Assembly (NCBI GenBank): GCA_022825505.1
Contig: JAJDWR010000016.1
Span: 110,838-174,837 of the forward strand
Source: Gammaproteobacteria bacterium
GTDB lineage: Bacteria; Pseudomonadota; Gammaproteobacteria; Steroidobacterales; Rariloculaceae
DNA: 64,000 nucleotides
Direction of reading: 5' to 3'
The notes beneath the pieces are model-generated. The model had not been told where the DNA came from. It ran no database searches and was given only the letters and a program-made list of their open reading frames with translations. The position numbers were made by a program, and so were the translations under genes. Positions 1-8,605 of the stretch are shown here, in pieces; the first letter of the stretch is position 1; each line of letters begins with the position of its first letter.

Positions 1-510
1 ACCGAATCCGGATGCGCCGGCCATGATCCATTCGGCCGTCGATACGCCCTGCCAGGTGTTTGCGCCTTCTTCGGGCACGCCGTCGAAGTGAAACAGTCGC
101 GTCTGCATGCCGTAGTCGGACTCGAGCTGCAGCGTGTTGTCGTCCAGCCATTCGATGCGCAGCCGCGTTGGCCCCCGCATGAGGCCGGGCGCGCCGTAGG
201 CCTTGCAGGCCTCGCCGGCCGCCTCGTCGGCAGCCGGTTCCCAGGCCTCGGCAAGAAGCTGGGCGTCGAGGTTCATCGGAATGCTGGGGAAGTCGCCGCG
301 CGCCGGGGTGACCATCCTCCAGCGCCAGTCCTCGGAGATGACCGCGACCCACTGGCCGGTCAGGTCGACGGGGGCGATCGCGCGGGCGGGTCCCGCAGGG
401 CCGGATTCAGTCGGTGGAAACTGTGCGAAAGCGCCGGAAGCGATTATGAGTGCAAACAAGGGAGGCAACGCGCCAGCGGTTTTCGAGTTGGGTTCCCTTC
501 GCGTCGGCAT
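1..510 (-). CDS. Exported protein with signal peptide, 3' end beyond window
   Basis: This reading frame starts at 510 and is still open at the left edge, giving 170 codons. It opens with a hydrophobic signal peptide ending in ASGAFAQ (about residues 1-30). A beta-rich region follows, with motifs such as DLTGQWV, EDWRWRM and YGAPGLM, then WLDDNTLQLESDYG. I recognise this pattern from periplasmic proteins of unknown function that often sit beside DUF6152 genes in gammaproteobacteria. The N-terminal His-His signature is absent. It lies 95 bases downstream of the MBL-fold gene on the same strand and may share its transcript. No function can be assigned. Confidence 0.75.
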   Translation of the reverse strand, partial: MPTRREPNSKTAGALPPLFALIIASGAFAQFPPTESGPAGPARAIAPVDLTGQWVAVISEDWRWRMVTPARGDFPSIPMNLDAQLLAEAWEPAADEAAGEACKAYGAPGLMRGPTRLRIEWLDDNTLQLESDYGMQTRLFHFDGVPEEGANTWQGVSTAEWIMAGASGFG

Positions 511-605
511 GGCAGTTCCGGCACGAAGTCCGCCGGCCAGCTGTCGCCATCGCACCTGAATCCGAGCGCGGCCGGGCCATCCCATGTGCTCGAATCGGCG
601 CATGC

Positions 606-1616
606 TCACTCAACCACCGGCGGATTCTTCAGGCCATTGTAAATCGCCTCGACAAACATCTCGGTCGTCCAGGGGCCCGTGTCGGATCCATACCGCTCGC
701 GATAGCCCTGCGTGGGATTGGCGGCCTGTACCTCCTCAAGGCTCATTCCCTTGTCAATGAGGTCCCTGATCCGGTCATGGATGATCGTGACCATGTTCTG
801 GTATTCCACCAGCTCGGCGTAGTCGGCAATGTATCCGTTGCCGGGCACGAGCAGCGTCCGCCCCGGTTTCAGGACCAGGGGCATCGCGGGAATCGTGATC
901 TCCAGCAGGTGGTTGAGCGCCGCCAGTTCGCCCTGGATGCTGCCGCCCCTGGCCGGATCGATCACCGGGAACCGGTGCAGGTCCAGGATGTCGCCGGTGG
1001 CGATCACGTCGGCGCGGCGGAAATGCACCATGCTGTCGCCATCGGAGTGGGCGCCGGTCTGGCGCATGACGACGATGCCGTCGTCGTTGATGTACATCGT
1101 TCTCACCCTGGACGTGTACGTCTCGTTCGGCCAGTCCTCGTAGGGCAGCACTCCTTCGTCGGCCATGCGCAGCAGCACGTTCTCGTGCGCAAGAACGTTT
1201 GCGTAGGGGGCCGCGCCGAAGGCGGCGCCCGCAACCGGGATGCCCGTGCTCGCCAGCGCATGGTTGCCGCCGGCGTGGTCGGCATCGGCACTGGTGTTGA
1301 TGATCAGCCCGATCGGCCTGTCGGTGATCGCCCTCACCGCGGCCAGGACCTCGTCTGCCATCTCCGCGGAGCCGCTGTCGACGAGAATGGCCGCGTCTTC
1401 TCCAACGTGCACGGTGATGTTGCCGCCGGCGCCGAAGATCACGTGGACGTTCGGCCGGATCTGAATGGTTTCAAGCCCGGATTCGCCCGGTGCCGGTTGG
1501 GCGAACGGCACGGCGATCCAGCACGCGGCAAGGGTCGCCACCATCGCGGGGAGGCGGCAATGGAACCGGCCGGATAGGCGGCTACCGTGGCCCGGCGAGA
1601 TGATCGATCGTCTCAT
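606..1616 (-). CDS. Exported MBL-fold protein with altered metal motif
   Basis: This is a 336 aa metallo-beta-lactamase-fold protein with an N-terminal export signal (hydrophobic core about residues 24-40, ending AVPFAQ). The strand-1 Asp is present (ILVDSG, about 77-82), as is the later HSDGDS/ATGDI region. The canonical HxHxDH loop reads S109-A-D111-A-D113-H114 followed by AGGN, so the first two histidines are replaced by Ser and Asp. The fold call is firm. Binuclear zinc chemistry is doubtful, although a variant metal site is possible. A GGGA-containing stretch precedes the ATG at 1616; an internal ATG at 1544 would give a shorter signal peptide. The LysR gene lies 40 bases upstream in the same orientation. 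Confidence 0.85.
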   Translation of the reverse strand: MRRSIISPGHGSRLSGRFHCRLPAMVATLAACWIAVPFAQPAPGESGLETIQIRPNVHVIFGAGGNITVHVGEDAAILVDSGSAEMADEVLAAVRAITDRPIGLIINTSADADHAGGNHALASTGIPVAGAAFGAAPYANVLAHENVLLRMADEGVLPYEDWPNETYTSRVRTMYINDDGIVVMRQTGAHSDGDSMVHFRRADVIATGDILDLHRFPVIDPARGGSIQGELAALNHLLEITIPAMPLVLKPGRTLLVPGNGYIADYAELVEYQNMVTIIHDRIRDLIDKGMSLEEVQAANPTQGYRERYGSDTGPWTTEMFVEAIYNGLKNPPVVE

Positions 1617-1656
1617 TGTCTGTTCCCGTGGCGTTTCCCGTTGCGGCGCAGGAAGA

Positions 1657-2982
1657 CTACTTCACCCGCTTCACGATGCGGCGTTCGTGCTCCGGCGCCC
1701 GTTCCCCGGTTTGTCTGGTGGTTCGTCCGGTCTTCTCGATATCACGAACCACGCCGATCAATTGCTCGTAGAACAATTTCGCCGCCGGAGACATCGTCGT
1801 ATTCGCGCGCATGATGATCTGGACTTTCGGCACCGTCGTTCGGCTGTACTGTTCGATGTCCCCGGCCGCCAGCGGGACGATTGCGGACAGCTCCGAACGA
1901 CGTTGAGCATCGTATACGGAAGAGAGGGCGAGACGGTCGCTTTCCAGAAGCACTCCATCCACGACCTGGGAACTCCCCGACTCCACCCAGTCGCTCGGCG
2001 GCTCGAGACCGCGAGCGTTGAAGTAAGACCTGAACCACTCCGCAATCGGCGTATCCATCGGCGGCAGAATCCACTTTGCGGCCGCAAGATCCTCCGCTGT
2101 CACCGATTTAAGCCGGCCCAGCGGGTGCCCCGCCCGCGCGAGAATCCGAGCCTCGGCATCCATGATGGGATGCAGAATCAGGTCCGGGTGGTCCGAAGCC
2201 AGGTAGCGGACGCCGATGACGAAATCCAGATCGCCCGAACGCAGCGCCGATTCCATGACGTGAAGGTCGCCTTCCAGCGTGGCTACCCGGATCCTCGGAT
2301 GCGATTTGAGGAGTCGGCTTATCGCCCGCGGTGCGATGAGATTGCGCACCGGAGGGAGCGTGGCAATCGCGAGCCGGCCTCTGACGATACCGTCCGCCAT
2401 TCCGGCCATCTCGTCAACGGCATGTTGAATCTCGGAAAAGGCCAGTCGTACGTGCGTGTTCAGGACCCGCGAGAAGCGTGTCGCCTCGAGTGTTCCACCC
2501 GTGGAGCGCTCGAACAATGGCAAATTGAGCTGATCCTGGAGTTCGTTCAGCGCCCGGTACACTGCGTGCGGGGCAATGTCGAGACGGTCGGCCGCGAACC
2601 GGATGTCGCGAAAGCGGTGCACGGCGATGAACGCGACCAGTCGATTGTTGCCGATCTCCATCCGGAAAACCGGTGGGTTTTGCCGTTGCTTCGGGTCGCC
2701 AGGCAGATTCCGATACTCGGCGCCGGCGCGCTCGAACTCGCGGTTGGCACTCTTCAGGCGCTTGACCAGGGCTTCGCCGTAACTCGTCGGTATCATGCCG
2801 GCGGTTACACGGTCGAACAACCTGATCCCCAGTTGTTTTTCGATCTGCGAAACGGCCTTGCTGGTCGCCGAGTGGGAGCGCGCCAGGAGCGCGCTGGCAT
2901 GCGAAATGCTGCCGGTTTCGGCGACACTCAGAACGGCCCTCAACTGTCGGAGACTCAGGGCACTTGCGTCAACGGGGTTCAC
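1657..2982 (-). CDS. LysR-family regulator with two HTH domains
   Basis: This 441 aa protein is much longer than the usual ~300 aa LysR regulator because the DNA-binding domain is duplicated. The first winged HTH spans about residues 10-68 (LRAVLSVAETGSISHAS, LFDR). The second spans about 114-172 (FIAVHRFRDIRFAADRL, LPLFERSTGG). A standard LysR effector domain follows from about 200. The start is GTG at 2982, preceded by GAGGCGAC. The gene diverges from the exported-protein gene at 3103 and lies upstream of the MBL-fold gene, so either is a likely target. Its ligand is unknown; the aromatic genes nearby make an aromatic effector plausible. Confidence 0.9.
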   Translation of the reverse strand: MNPVDASALSLRQLRAVLSVAETGSISHASALLARSHSATSKAVSQIEKQLGIRLFDRVTAGMIPTSYGEALVKRLKSANREFERAGAEYRNLPGDPKQRQNPPVFRMEIGNNRLVAFIAVHRFRDIRFAADRLDIAPHAVYRALNELQDQLNLPLFERSTGGTLEATRFSRVLNTHVRLAFSEIQHAVDEMAGMADGIVRGRLAIATLPPVRNLIAPRAISRLLKSHPRIRVATLEGDLHVMESALRSGDLDFVIGVRYLASDHPDLILHPIMDAEARILARAGHPLGRLKSVTAEDLAAAKWILPPMDTPIAEWFRSYFNARGLEPPSDWVESGSSQVVDGVLLESDRLALSSVYDAQRRSELSAIVPLAAGDIEQYSRTTVPKVQIIMRANTTMSPAAKLFYEQLIGVVRDIEKTGRTTRQTGERAPEHERRIVKRVK

Positions 2983-3019
2983 GTCGCCTCATGATCGCGC
3001 TGGCGGGCAATGGCTTTCG

Positions 3020-3025
3020 TATAAT
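3020..3025 (+). promoter_or_regulatory. Possible -10 element (TATAAT)
   Basis: A perfect TATAAT lies 78 bases before the start codon at 3103, in the gap between divergent genes. I see no convincing -35 hexamer at 16-19 bases spacing, so this is only a candidate. Confidence 0.3.
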
Positions 3026-3102
3026 GGCCAGCGTAGAGGCCGGTTACAAATCAGTCAATCCTGCGGTGCAGCCTCCTGGCACCGACAACTGGGGAAGACA
3101 AA

Positions 3103-4161
3103 ATGAAACGACTACCTGCGACTCTGGTTTGCCTGGCGTTGGCCTCGCCTCTGTCCGCGCAATGGATTTCCCTGCCTACACCGGGAATCCCGCGCACGGC
3201 GGACGGCGCTCCGGACCTGTCCGCGCCCACACCGCGCACTGCGGAAGGCCGACCCGACTTCACGGGCTTGTGGCGCACCGGCAGGTCGACCGGCGACCTG
3301 AGCGATCGAAGCAAGTTCCAGCCGTGGGTCAATACGCTGATCGAGGAGCGCAGCAGCCGCTACTTTGCAGACAGTCCCCGGTTCCACTGCCTGCCCAGCG
3401 GACCTGCCGCCATCAACAGCGGCGGCAATTCCTACGGACTACGCAGGATCCTGCAGCACCCAACGATGATCGCGGTGCTCTACAACGACGGCACTTACCG
3501 GGAGATCTTCATGGACGGGCGGGAACTGGAGGAGGATCCGCTGCGCACCTGGATGGGCTACTCCGTCGGCCGGTGGGACGGCGACACACTGGTGGTGGAG
3601 AGCAACGGTTACAACGACAAGACCTGGCTGAACAGCGGAGGCGTGTCGCACACCGATCAACTGCGCATGACCGAGCGCTTCCGCCGCCCGAACTTCGGGC
3701 GCATGGAGATCGAGGTGACCTACGAGGACTCCGGCGCGTTCAATTCACCCCTGAACGCGACCATTCAGATGAACTACGCGGCGGACGATGTGATGCTCGA
3801 GACCGTCTGTACGGAGGCCTACCTGGGCGGGGACCGCGAGCACTGGAGCACCGGCGTCACGGGAAGGGTCACGACATCCGTGGAGGTCGCCCCCGAGATC
3901 CTGGCCAGATACGTCGGAACCTACACCGGCACCTACCTGACGAACGACGTCACGATCCGGATCACCATGGAAGACGGGCAACTGCTCCTGCAACGGGGCA
4001 ACGGCAGGCGAGCGCCGCTGGCGGCGCAGTCCGAGTCCTCATTCCTGCCCGACGGCGGCGGTCTGGGCTATGTCTTTACCGCTGAGGGCGACGGGATGGC
4101 CAGCGCCATCTCCGAGGTCCGCGTTTCGGGTGCGTGGACTTACGAACGGGTGCCCGAATAA
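3103..4161 (+). CDS. Exported protein, DGR/WEGD domain without the HH domain
   Basis: A 352 aa exported protein with a signal peptide (MKRLPATLVCLALASPLSAQ). It lacks the His-His N-domain. The C-terminal-type family domain spans about residues 50-240, with F-MDGRELE near 145, then GYSVGRWDGDTLVVES and a conserved MTERFRR segment. A further domain from about 268 (VAPEILARYVGTYTG ...) resembles the DUF3471 beta-barrel appended to some serine hydrolases. No catalytic motif is recognised. It is transcribed away from the double-HTH LysR gene and is probably controlled by it. Confidence 0.85.
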   Translation: MKRLPATLVCLALASPLSAQWISLPTPGIPRTADGAPDLSAPTPRTAEGRPDFTGLWRTGRSTGDLSDRSKFQPWVNTLIEERSSRYFADSPRFHCLPSGPAAINSGGNSYGLRRILQHPTMIAVLYNDGTYREIFMDGRELEEDPLRTWMGYSVGRWDGDTLVVESNGYNDKTWLNSGGVSHTDQLRMTERFRRPNFGRMEIEVTYEDSGAFNSPLNATIQMNYAADDVMLETVCTEAYLGGDREHWSTGVTGRVTTSVEVAPEILARYVGTYTGTYLTNDVTIRITMEDGQLLLQRGNGRRAPLAAQSESSFLPDGGGLGYVFTAEGDGMASAISEVRVSGAWTYERVPE

Positions 4162-4228
4162 CCGGAAGAGACTGAACCTGAAATTGGCCGGACTCCAGAC
4201 CGAACGCACGAACGCCTGATGGTGCAGG

Positions 4229-5320
4229 CTATTCCTGCCGCGCGACGTTGTGGATGGTTCGGGAAGCCGATTCCTCGTCGCACTCGAAATCCTCGATCGG
4301 CGTGCTGTCCGCAAGCCGCGTATGGATCACGCGGTCTGTATAGGCTGCGGTGAGGTATTCGGGATCCTCCACAGTGTATTCCAGCACCAGCGATGCGCCG
4401 CCAACCGTCACGGAGTAGCGCTCCGTCAGGCGTTTTCCGGTGCTGGACGGCAGCTCGCCGCCCCGGCCGTTGGGATCGTAGATCGAGGCGAGGCCGGCGG
4501 CCTGTTCCGGGAACCGCTCCGACTCGACCACGAGGCTCTCGCCATCCAGCCGCGCCGTCGCGTAGCCGAACAGTCCCGACGGCTCGCTCAGGACCGGTTC
4601 GCCGCCCAGGGGCACGGTGCGAATGACGGCAAAGTACTCGTGGTGCAATACGACCCGGTCGTCGGAAAACTCGATTCCAAAGAGATAGGGCGGATAGAAG
4701 AGCGCCGGAAGGTTCGGCGGTACGCAGTGCACGGCCGGCGACTCCGTAACGTCGTAGTTCTCGCGGAACCGGGCGGCCCACTCCGTCAGCGGCATCGGCG
4801 AGTCGCCATCCGTGTTGAGATTCCGATGCGGCTGGATGTCCCAGATTCCGGAGAGGAGGTCGGCGGCGTCCGCGCCTGAAACCTGCACATCCGTCGCCAC
4901 GGCCGGGGAATTGCCGCTGCCGACCCGGGTACCGTCCGGCCTGAAGATACCTCTCCCGAGCAGAACGCCTCGGACTCCGTCCCGGCGCATCGCGCCTCGC
5001 ACGACGATCGGGTCGCCCGGGATCAGCGTATCCTCGTCGATGCCCTGGCGGCGCATGTTGGGGACCGGTCCCATCTCGATATCCCAGAGTTCGGAGGCGC
5101 CGTCTTCGTCTTCGGATTCAATCGTGAGTATCGAGTGCGGGCTGCGCACCTTGAGGTCTACAACCGAGCCGGACAACTCGATGAACCGGGATTGATCGAA
5201 GGGAGCGAAGGAGTGGTGGGCCCGGGCGGAAGCTTGTATGGCGATCGATACCAACACGAGTGCGGCGGTGCCCGAAGCAGTCCCGATCGCTTGCCGGACT
5301 GGAACTTCAAAGAAGGTCAT
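4229..5320 (-). CDS. DUF6152-type exported protein, N+C architecture
   Basis: This 363 aa protein has a signal peptide ending SARA, so the mature chain should begin at His35-His36-Ser. The conserved histidine after the signature lies at His62 (SPH), mature position 28. The C-terminal half carries a weakened form of the DGR/WEGD domain: the DGR is missing, but FGYATARLDGESLVVES is present, followed by LTERYSV. The ATG at 5320 is preceded by GGAG about 8 bases upstream. An in-frame extension to 5509 would bury the signal peptide and is not credible. The gene diverges from the family member at 5668. Confidence 0.88.
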   Translation of the reverse strand: MTFFEVPVRQAIGTASGTAALVLVSIAIQASARAHHSFAPFDQSRFIELSGSVVDLKVRSPHSILTIESEDEDGASELWDIEMGPVPNMRRQGIDEDTLIPGDPIVVRGAMRRDGVRGVLLGRGIFRPDGTRVGSGNSPAVATDVQVSGADAADLLSGIWDIQPHRNLNTDGDSPMPLTEWAARFRENYDVTESPAVHCVPPNLPALFYPPYLFGIEFSDDRVVLHHEYFAVIRTVPLGGEPVLSEPSGLFGYATARLDGESLVVESERFPEQAAGLASIYDPNGRGGELPSSTGKRLTERYSVTVGGASLVLEYTVEDPEYLTAAYTDRVIHTRLADSTPIEDFECDEESASRTIHNVARQE

Positions 5321-5667
5321 TTTCTGTTCTCCATGCCGCAGGCGAAGCGAAGGTCTCACAGCATTACCACGCTGGCCTGCTCGCGATCTGCGGACGCGCC
5401 CGGATTTAACGGTCTCCTGCGTAGCAAATATACCGAACGTGCTTCCGGTCACCCGGGTCGAGCCGTGAATTCTGCGTAAATTGGCATGAATTAGCTGTGT
5501 ACCGTTCACCTGTACTGTCGTCGGGGTATCGCCGGACGTTTAAGATAGTCGACTGGCAGAAATCGGCGAGGAAGCCAATGCGCGTCAGGATTGCAGGACC
5601 GTCGTTCGCAGCGATTGATTTCTGGGGTGACGGGGGCTTTCGCGGACCGTAACGCCTGGAGAAGACT
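5321..5667. other. Divergent intergenic region
   Basis: This 347-base gap separates two divergently transcribed DUF6152 genes and must contain both promoters. I see no convincing gene, terminator or paired -35/-10 in it. Both flanking start codons have Shine-Dalgarno sequences inside the gap (GGAG in each case). Confidence 0.5.
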
Positions 5668-6807
5668 ATGCGAACGCTATTGAAAGCAGTAGCCTGGTGC
5701 TACCTGGTGGGCTGGTCAGCGTTGACATACGCTCACCACAGCATCGCGGCGTATGCTGTCGATGAAGCACGCGAAATCTCGGGCATCGTCTCCGAGGTTC
5801 GGCTCGTGAATCCGCACGCCTATTTCGTGCTCGACGTGACCGACGAGACGGGAGCCGTGACCTCGTGGAGGGTGGAAACTGCCGCGCCGGCCATCCTGCG
5901 CCGTGGCGGCTGGGATGCGACGACCGTGCGGGTCGGCGACCGGGTCGCGGCGACGGGCGCGCCATTGGCGTCAGGCGACCCGGAGATGAATCTCGAGTTC
6001 TTCTTCCTGGCCGACGGCACCCGGATCTCTCGCACCGGCAACATCGGAGGTCCACCGGCAGGCGCTGCCGACGCCGGCGAGGGCGGACCGCCGGTAGCGG
6101 CTGGCGGCATGGCGCCTGCAGGGGGCATGGGGCGGCAAGGGGGCATGGGCCGTGGCCCGGGAGGCGCAGCCTTTCCGGCGGAACCGGAGCCATCCGGCGC
6201 TCCACGCGAGTTGCTGACCGGCGTTTGGTCGACGAACTGGGGTTCGCCCTTTACGCGCTCGACCGACCCTCAGGCCCGCGAGAAGATGACGGCTGCAGGG
6301 CTCGCCCGCTTCGAAGCGTTCGACATCAATGTCGAGAACATGGCGAACTGCCGCCTGGTGGGCGCGCCCCGCCTTGCGCGCGGCACGGTCTACTCGCACG
6401 AGGTCGTCGACATCGGCCATACGATCTACATCATCTCCGAATACAACGCGGAGACCCGCCGCATCTACATGGACGGACAGGAACCGCACCGGTATTTCGC
6501 TCCCAATAAACTCGGCTGGTCCAACGGCGAATACGAGGACGGCGTGCTGACGATCACGACTCGGCATCTGACCGAGGAGTACATCGAAGCGTCGAGCGGC
6601 AACTACTTCGGCGGCGGTGAAGACGCTTACATGATCGAGAAGATATTCGTCATCGAAGAGGGAAACGAACTCGTCTACATGACGTGGTTTCATGACCCCT
6701 TGCACTACACGGAGCCTTATCGCACCTCCCAGAATTGGCGGCGCATGGATGTGGATGAGGGCTTCATGCTCGACTGCGAACCCACCGTTTACACATTGGC
6801 GGAGTAA
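5668..6807 (+). CDS. DUF6152-type exported protein with Gly/Met-rich linker
   Basis: 379 aa. The signal peptide ends LTYA, giving a mature start at His23-His24-Ser; the conserved NPH histidine is His50, mature position 28. Residues about 125-175 form a Gly/Pro/Met-rich linker with repeated GGMG. The C-terminal domain carries RRIYMDGQEPHRYF and then a diverged WSNGEYEDGVLTITT in place of the usual G-WEGDTLVVET. A GGAG Shine-Dalgarno precedes the ATG. The 3' end of this gene (ELVYMTWFHD to YRT) is duplicated as a fragment at 7422-7511, beyond the next gene. Confidence 0.9.
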   Translation: MRTLLKAVAWCYLVGWSALTYAHHSIAAYAVDEAREISGIVSEVRLVNPHAYFVLDVTDETGAVTSWRVETAAPAILRRGGWDATTVRVGDRVAATGAPLASGDPEMNLEFFFLADGTRISRTGNIGGPPAGAADAGEGGPPVAAGGMAPAGGMGRQGGMGRGPGGAAFPAEPEPSGAPRELLTGVWSTNWGSPFTRSTDPQAREKMTAAGLARFEAFDINVENMANCRLVGAPRLARGTVYSHEVVDIGHTIYIISEYNAETRRIYMDGQEPHRYFAPNKLGWSNGEYEDGVLTITTRHLTEEYIEASSGNYFGGGEDAYMIEKIFVIEEGNELVYMTWFHDPLHYTEPYRTSQNWRRMDVDEGFMLDCEPTVYTLAE

Positions 6808-6857
6808 GTGCATCATCGGGATGCCGGACACCCAGCACTAAATTGAGGAAAAAGCTC

Positions 6858-7418
6858 ATGAAATTCTGGACGACCACGATGACTGCGATGGCACTGATGC
6901 TGTCGATGACGCCCGTTGTGTCACAGGAATCGGCTTCGGAGCAGACCTACCACATGAAGATGGACGACCCGGCGGGACTGGTGGAAACCGGCTACTGCCT
7001 GGAAATCCTCGGCAGGCCCGGCGACGAAATGCTCGAAATGCCCCTCATCGCGCACAACTGCAAGCTGATCCTCGCTCCAGACGATTCAATCGTCCACAAC
7101 GGGAAGGGCGAAATCGTTTTTCCCGCCTTTGATCTCTGCGTGACTGCCATGGGGCTGAACATTGCGCTCGAGTACAACTCGGTGATGCTGAAGGAGTGTG
7201 GCCTCGTGGAGCCCTACCTGAATGCTCCCCCGTTGCAGGCTTTCGAAGTCAATGACAGGAACCAGGTGCAACTGATGGGCTCCGAACTCTGCCTGACAAT
7301 CGGCGATTCATCGAGCACCACCACGCGCCCGGATCACCACTGGCGCGCGCTGTACCTGCAGGATTGTGCCGGCGCACCGCTGGAGCGCTCGCAGTGGTAT
7401 CTCAATATCCCTGAGTAA
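6858..7418 (+). CDS. Exported beta-trefoil (ricin-B-like) protein
   Basis: 186 aa with a signal peptide ending VVSQ. The mature part resembles a ricin-B-type beta-trefoil: spaced Cys-Leu motifs (GYCLEILG, DLCVTAMG, ELCLTIGD) alternate with HNC, LKEC and LQDC turns and end near SQWYLNIPE. Such folds commonly bind carbohydrate, but the classical QxW repeats are weak, so lectin activity is only a possibility. The start is the ATG at 6858, behind GAGG at good spacing. The gene follows the DUF6152 gene at 5668 with a 50-base gap and probably shares its transcript. Confidence 0.7.
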   Translation: MKFWTTTMTAMALMLSMTPVVSQESASEQTYHMKMDDPAGLVETGYCLEILGRPGDEMLEMPLIAHNCKLILAPDDSIVHNGKGEIVFPAFDLCVTAMGLNIALEYNSVMLKECGLVEPYLNAPPLQAFEVNDRNQVQLMGSELCLTIGDSSSTTTRPDHHWRALYLQDCAGAPLERSQWYLNIPE

Positions 7419-7421
7419 ACC

Positions 7422-7511
7422 GAACTCGTTTACATGAGGTGGTTCCACGATACCGCGTACCACACGGAGCCCCATCGCACCAGACGCAATGGCGGCGGAG
7501 GCAAGCGCTGA
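7422..7511 (+). pseudogene. 3'-end scar of a DUF6152-family gene
   Basis: Read in one frame this segment gives ELVYMRWFHDTAYHTEPHRT and then a stop at 7509-7511. It matches ELVYMTWFHDPLHYTEPYRT near the 3' end of the gene at 5668-6807, at both protein and DNA level. No start codon or upstream domain remains. It is best explained as the tail of a second copy whose body was replaced by, or lost beside, the beta-trefoil gene. Confidence 0.8.
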
Positions 7512-8605
7512 TGGCCGAAATCAGCTATGGTTTTTTCACTCCGCACTCGCCGATCTTTGCGCTCGATCCCAACAAGCTTGCGTTGCCCGAAGAAGAAGTG
7601 TCACTGACGGGTGGGGAACTGTCGGCCGACTTCGTTCCCCCGACAACAAAATCGCCCGAGCGCATCTATCATTACCGTGGCGGCGTGTACAACCACGCGG
7701 AACTTGAGGTGCTGCACGCCGAGGCGGGCAACGGCTGGATTGTCGAAAACAACACCGATGCGAAGCGCGTGGAAGCGTTCGAGCGCTCCTTTGCGGAGTT
7801 CAAGTCCCTGGGCGAGAAGATTCTCAATGAGGTCAAGCCGGACGCGCTGGTCCTGATCGGCGACGACCACCTGGAATGGTTCGCCGACGGCGTCAAACCT
7901 ACATTCATGGTGTATTGCGGCGATCACGTCAGGAACATCACCATGGAGAACGCCGGCGACGACGTCATTTTCAAGACGCACAATAACCCGGCGCGCTACC
8001 GGTCGCAGCAGCAGCTCAGGCCGGAAGAGGCGGACATCGATTACCCGGTCGAGAGCGACCTCGCCACGCATATCGTGGCCTGCGCCCATCTGGAGGAGTT
8101 CGATCTTGCCTACGCCAAAGAACCGATCATCGCCCACAATGGCGTCCGCGTCGGCTGCCCCTACGCGTATTCGTTCGTGTATCGAAGGATTCTCCGCGAC
8201 GCCCCGGTCCCGTTCGTACCGGTCATGGTGAACGGTTATTTCGACCCGCAACGGCCGACCCCGAACCGGTGTTACAGCTTCGGCCGGATGATCGGCCGTG
8301 CGATCCAGTCGTGGGACGCGGACAAGCGCGTCGCCGTATGCGCGGCAGGCGGGTTCTCGCACGTCGCTATCGACCCCGAACTGGATCGTGCGATGATGGA
8401 CGCATGCCGGAACGGCGACGAGGCGTTCTTCAGGGGCATCAGCCGCGACGACCTGATGATGGGAAATTCGGAGTTCAAGGAGATCGTGACGCTGGCGGGA
8501 ATGCTCAGCGTCACGGATCTCAAGTTCAGCGAACGGGAGCTTGTGTTCGTCGTGCGCTCGATGGCGGGGGTCGGCCAGGCGATGGGGTTCGGCGAATGGC
8601 AGTAA
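7511..8605 (+). CDS. Class III extradiol ring-cleavage dioxygenase, LigB superfamily
   Basis: 364 aa. It matches the catalytic LigB superfamily of non-haem Fe(II) extradiol dioxygenases, which open catechol-type rings next to the diol. Visible marks are His12 in TPHSP near the N-terminus, the LVLIGDDHLEWF core, and NGVRVGCPYAYS and AVCAAGGFSH further on. It has no signal peptide and is cytoplasmic. The start ATG at 7511 has GGAGG upstream. The stop overlaps the start of the hydrolase lipoprotein gene by 10 bases, so the two are translationally coupled. Protocatechuate or gallate-like substrates would fit the LigC-like gene downstream, but the exact substrate is not readable. Confidence 0.85.
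   Translation: MAEISYGFFTPHSPIFALDPNKLALPEEEVSLTGGELSADFVPPTTKSPERIYHYRGGVYNHAELEVLHAEAGNGWIVENNTDAKRVEAFERSFAEFKSLGEKILNEVKPDALVLIGDDHLEWFADGVKPTFMVYCGDHVRNITMENAGDDVIFKTHNNPARYRSQQQLRPEEADIDYPVESDLATHIVACAHLEEFDLAYAKEPIIAHNGVRVGCPYAYSFVYRRILRDAPVPFVPVMVNGYFDPQRPTPNRCYSFGRMIGRAIQSWDADKRVAVCAAGGFSHVAIDPELDRAMMDACRNGDEAFFRGISRDDLMMGNSEFKEIVTLAGMLSVTDLKFSERELVFVVRSMAGVGQAMGFGEWQ

Noticed and set aside
450..2994. Long plus-strand frames opposite the MBL and LysR genes
   Set aside because: They mirror the codon periodicity of the real minus-strand genes and encode no known motifs.
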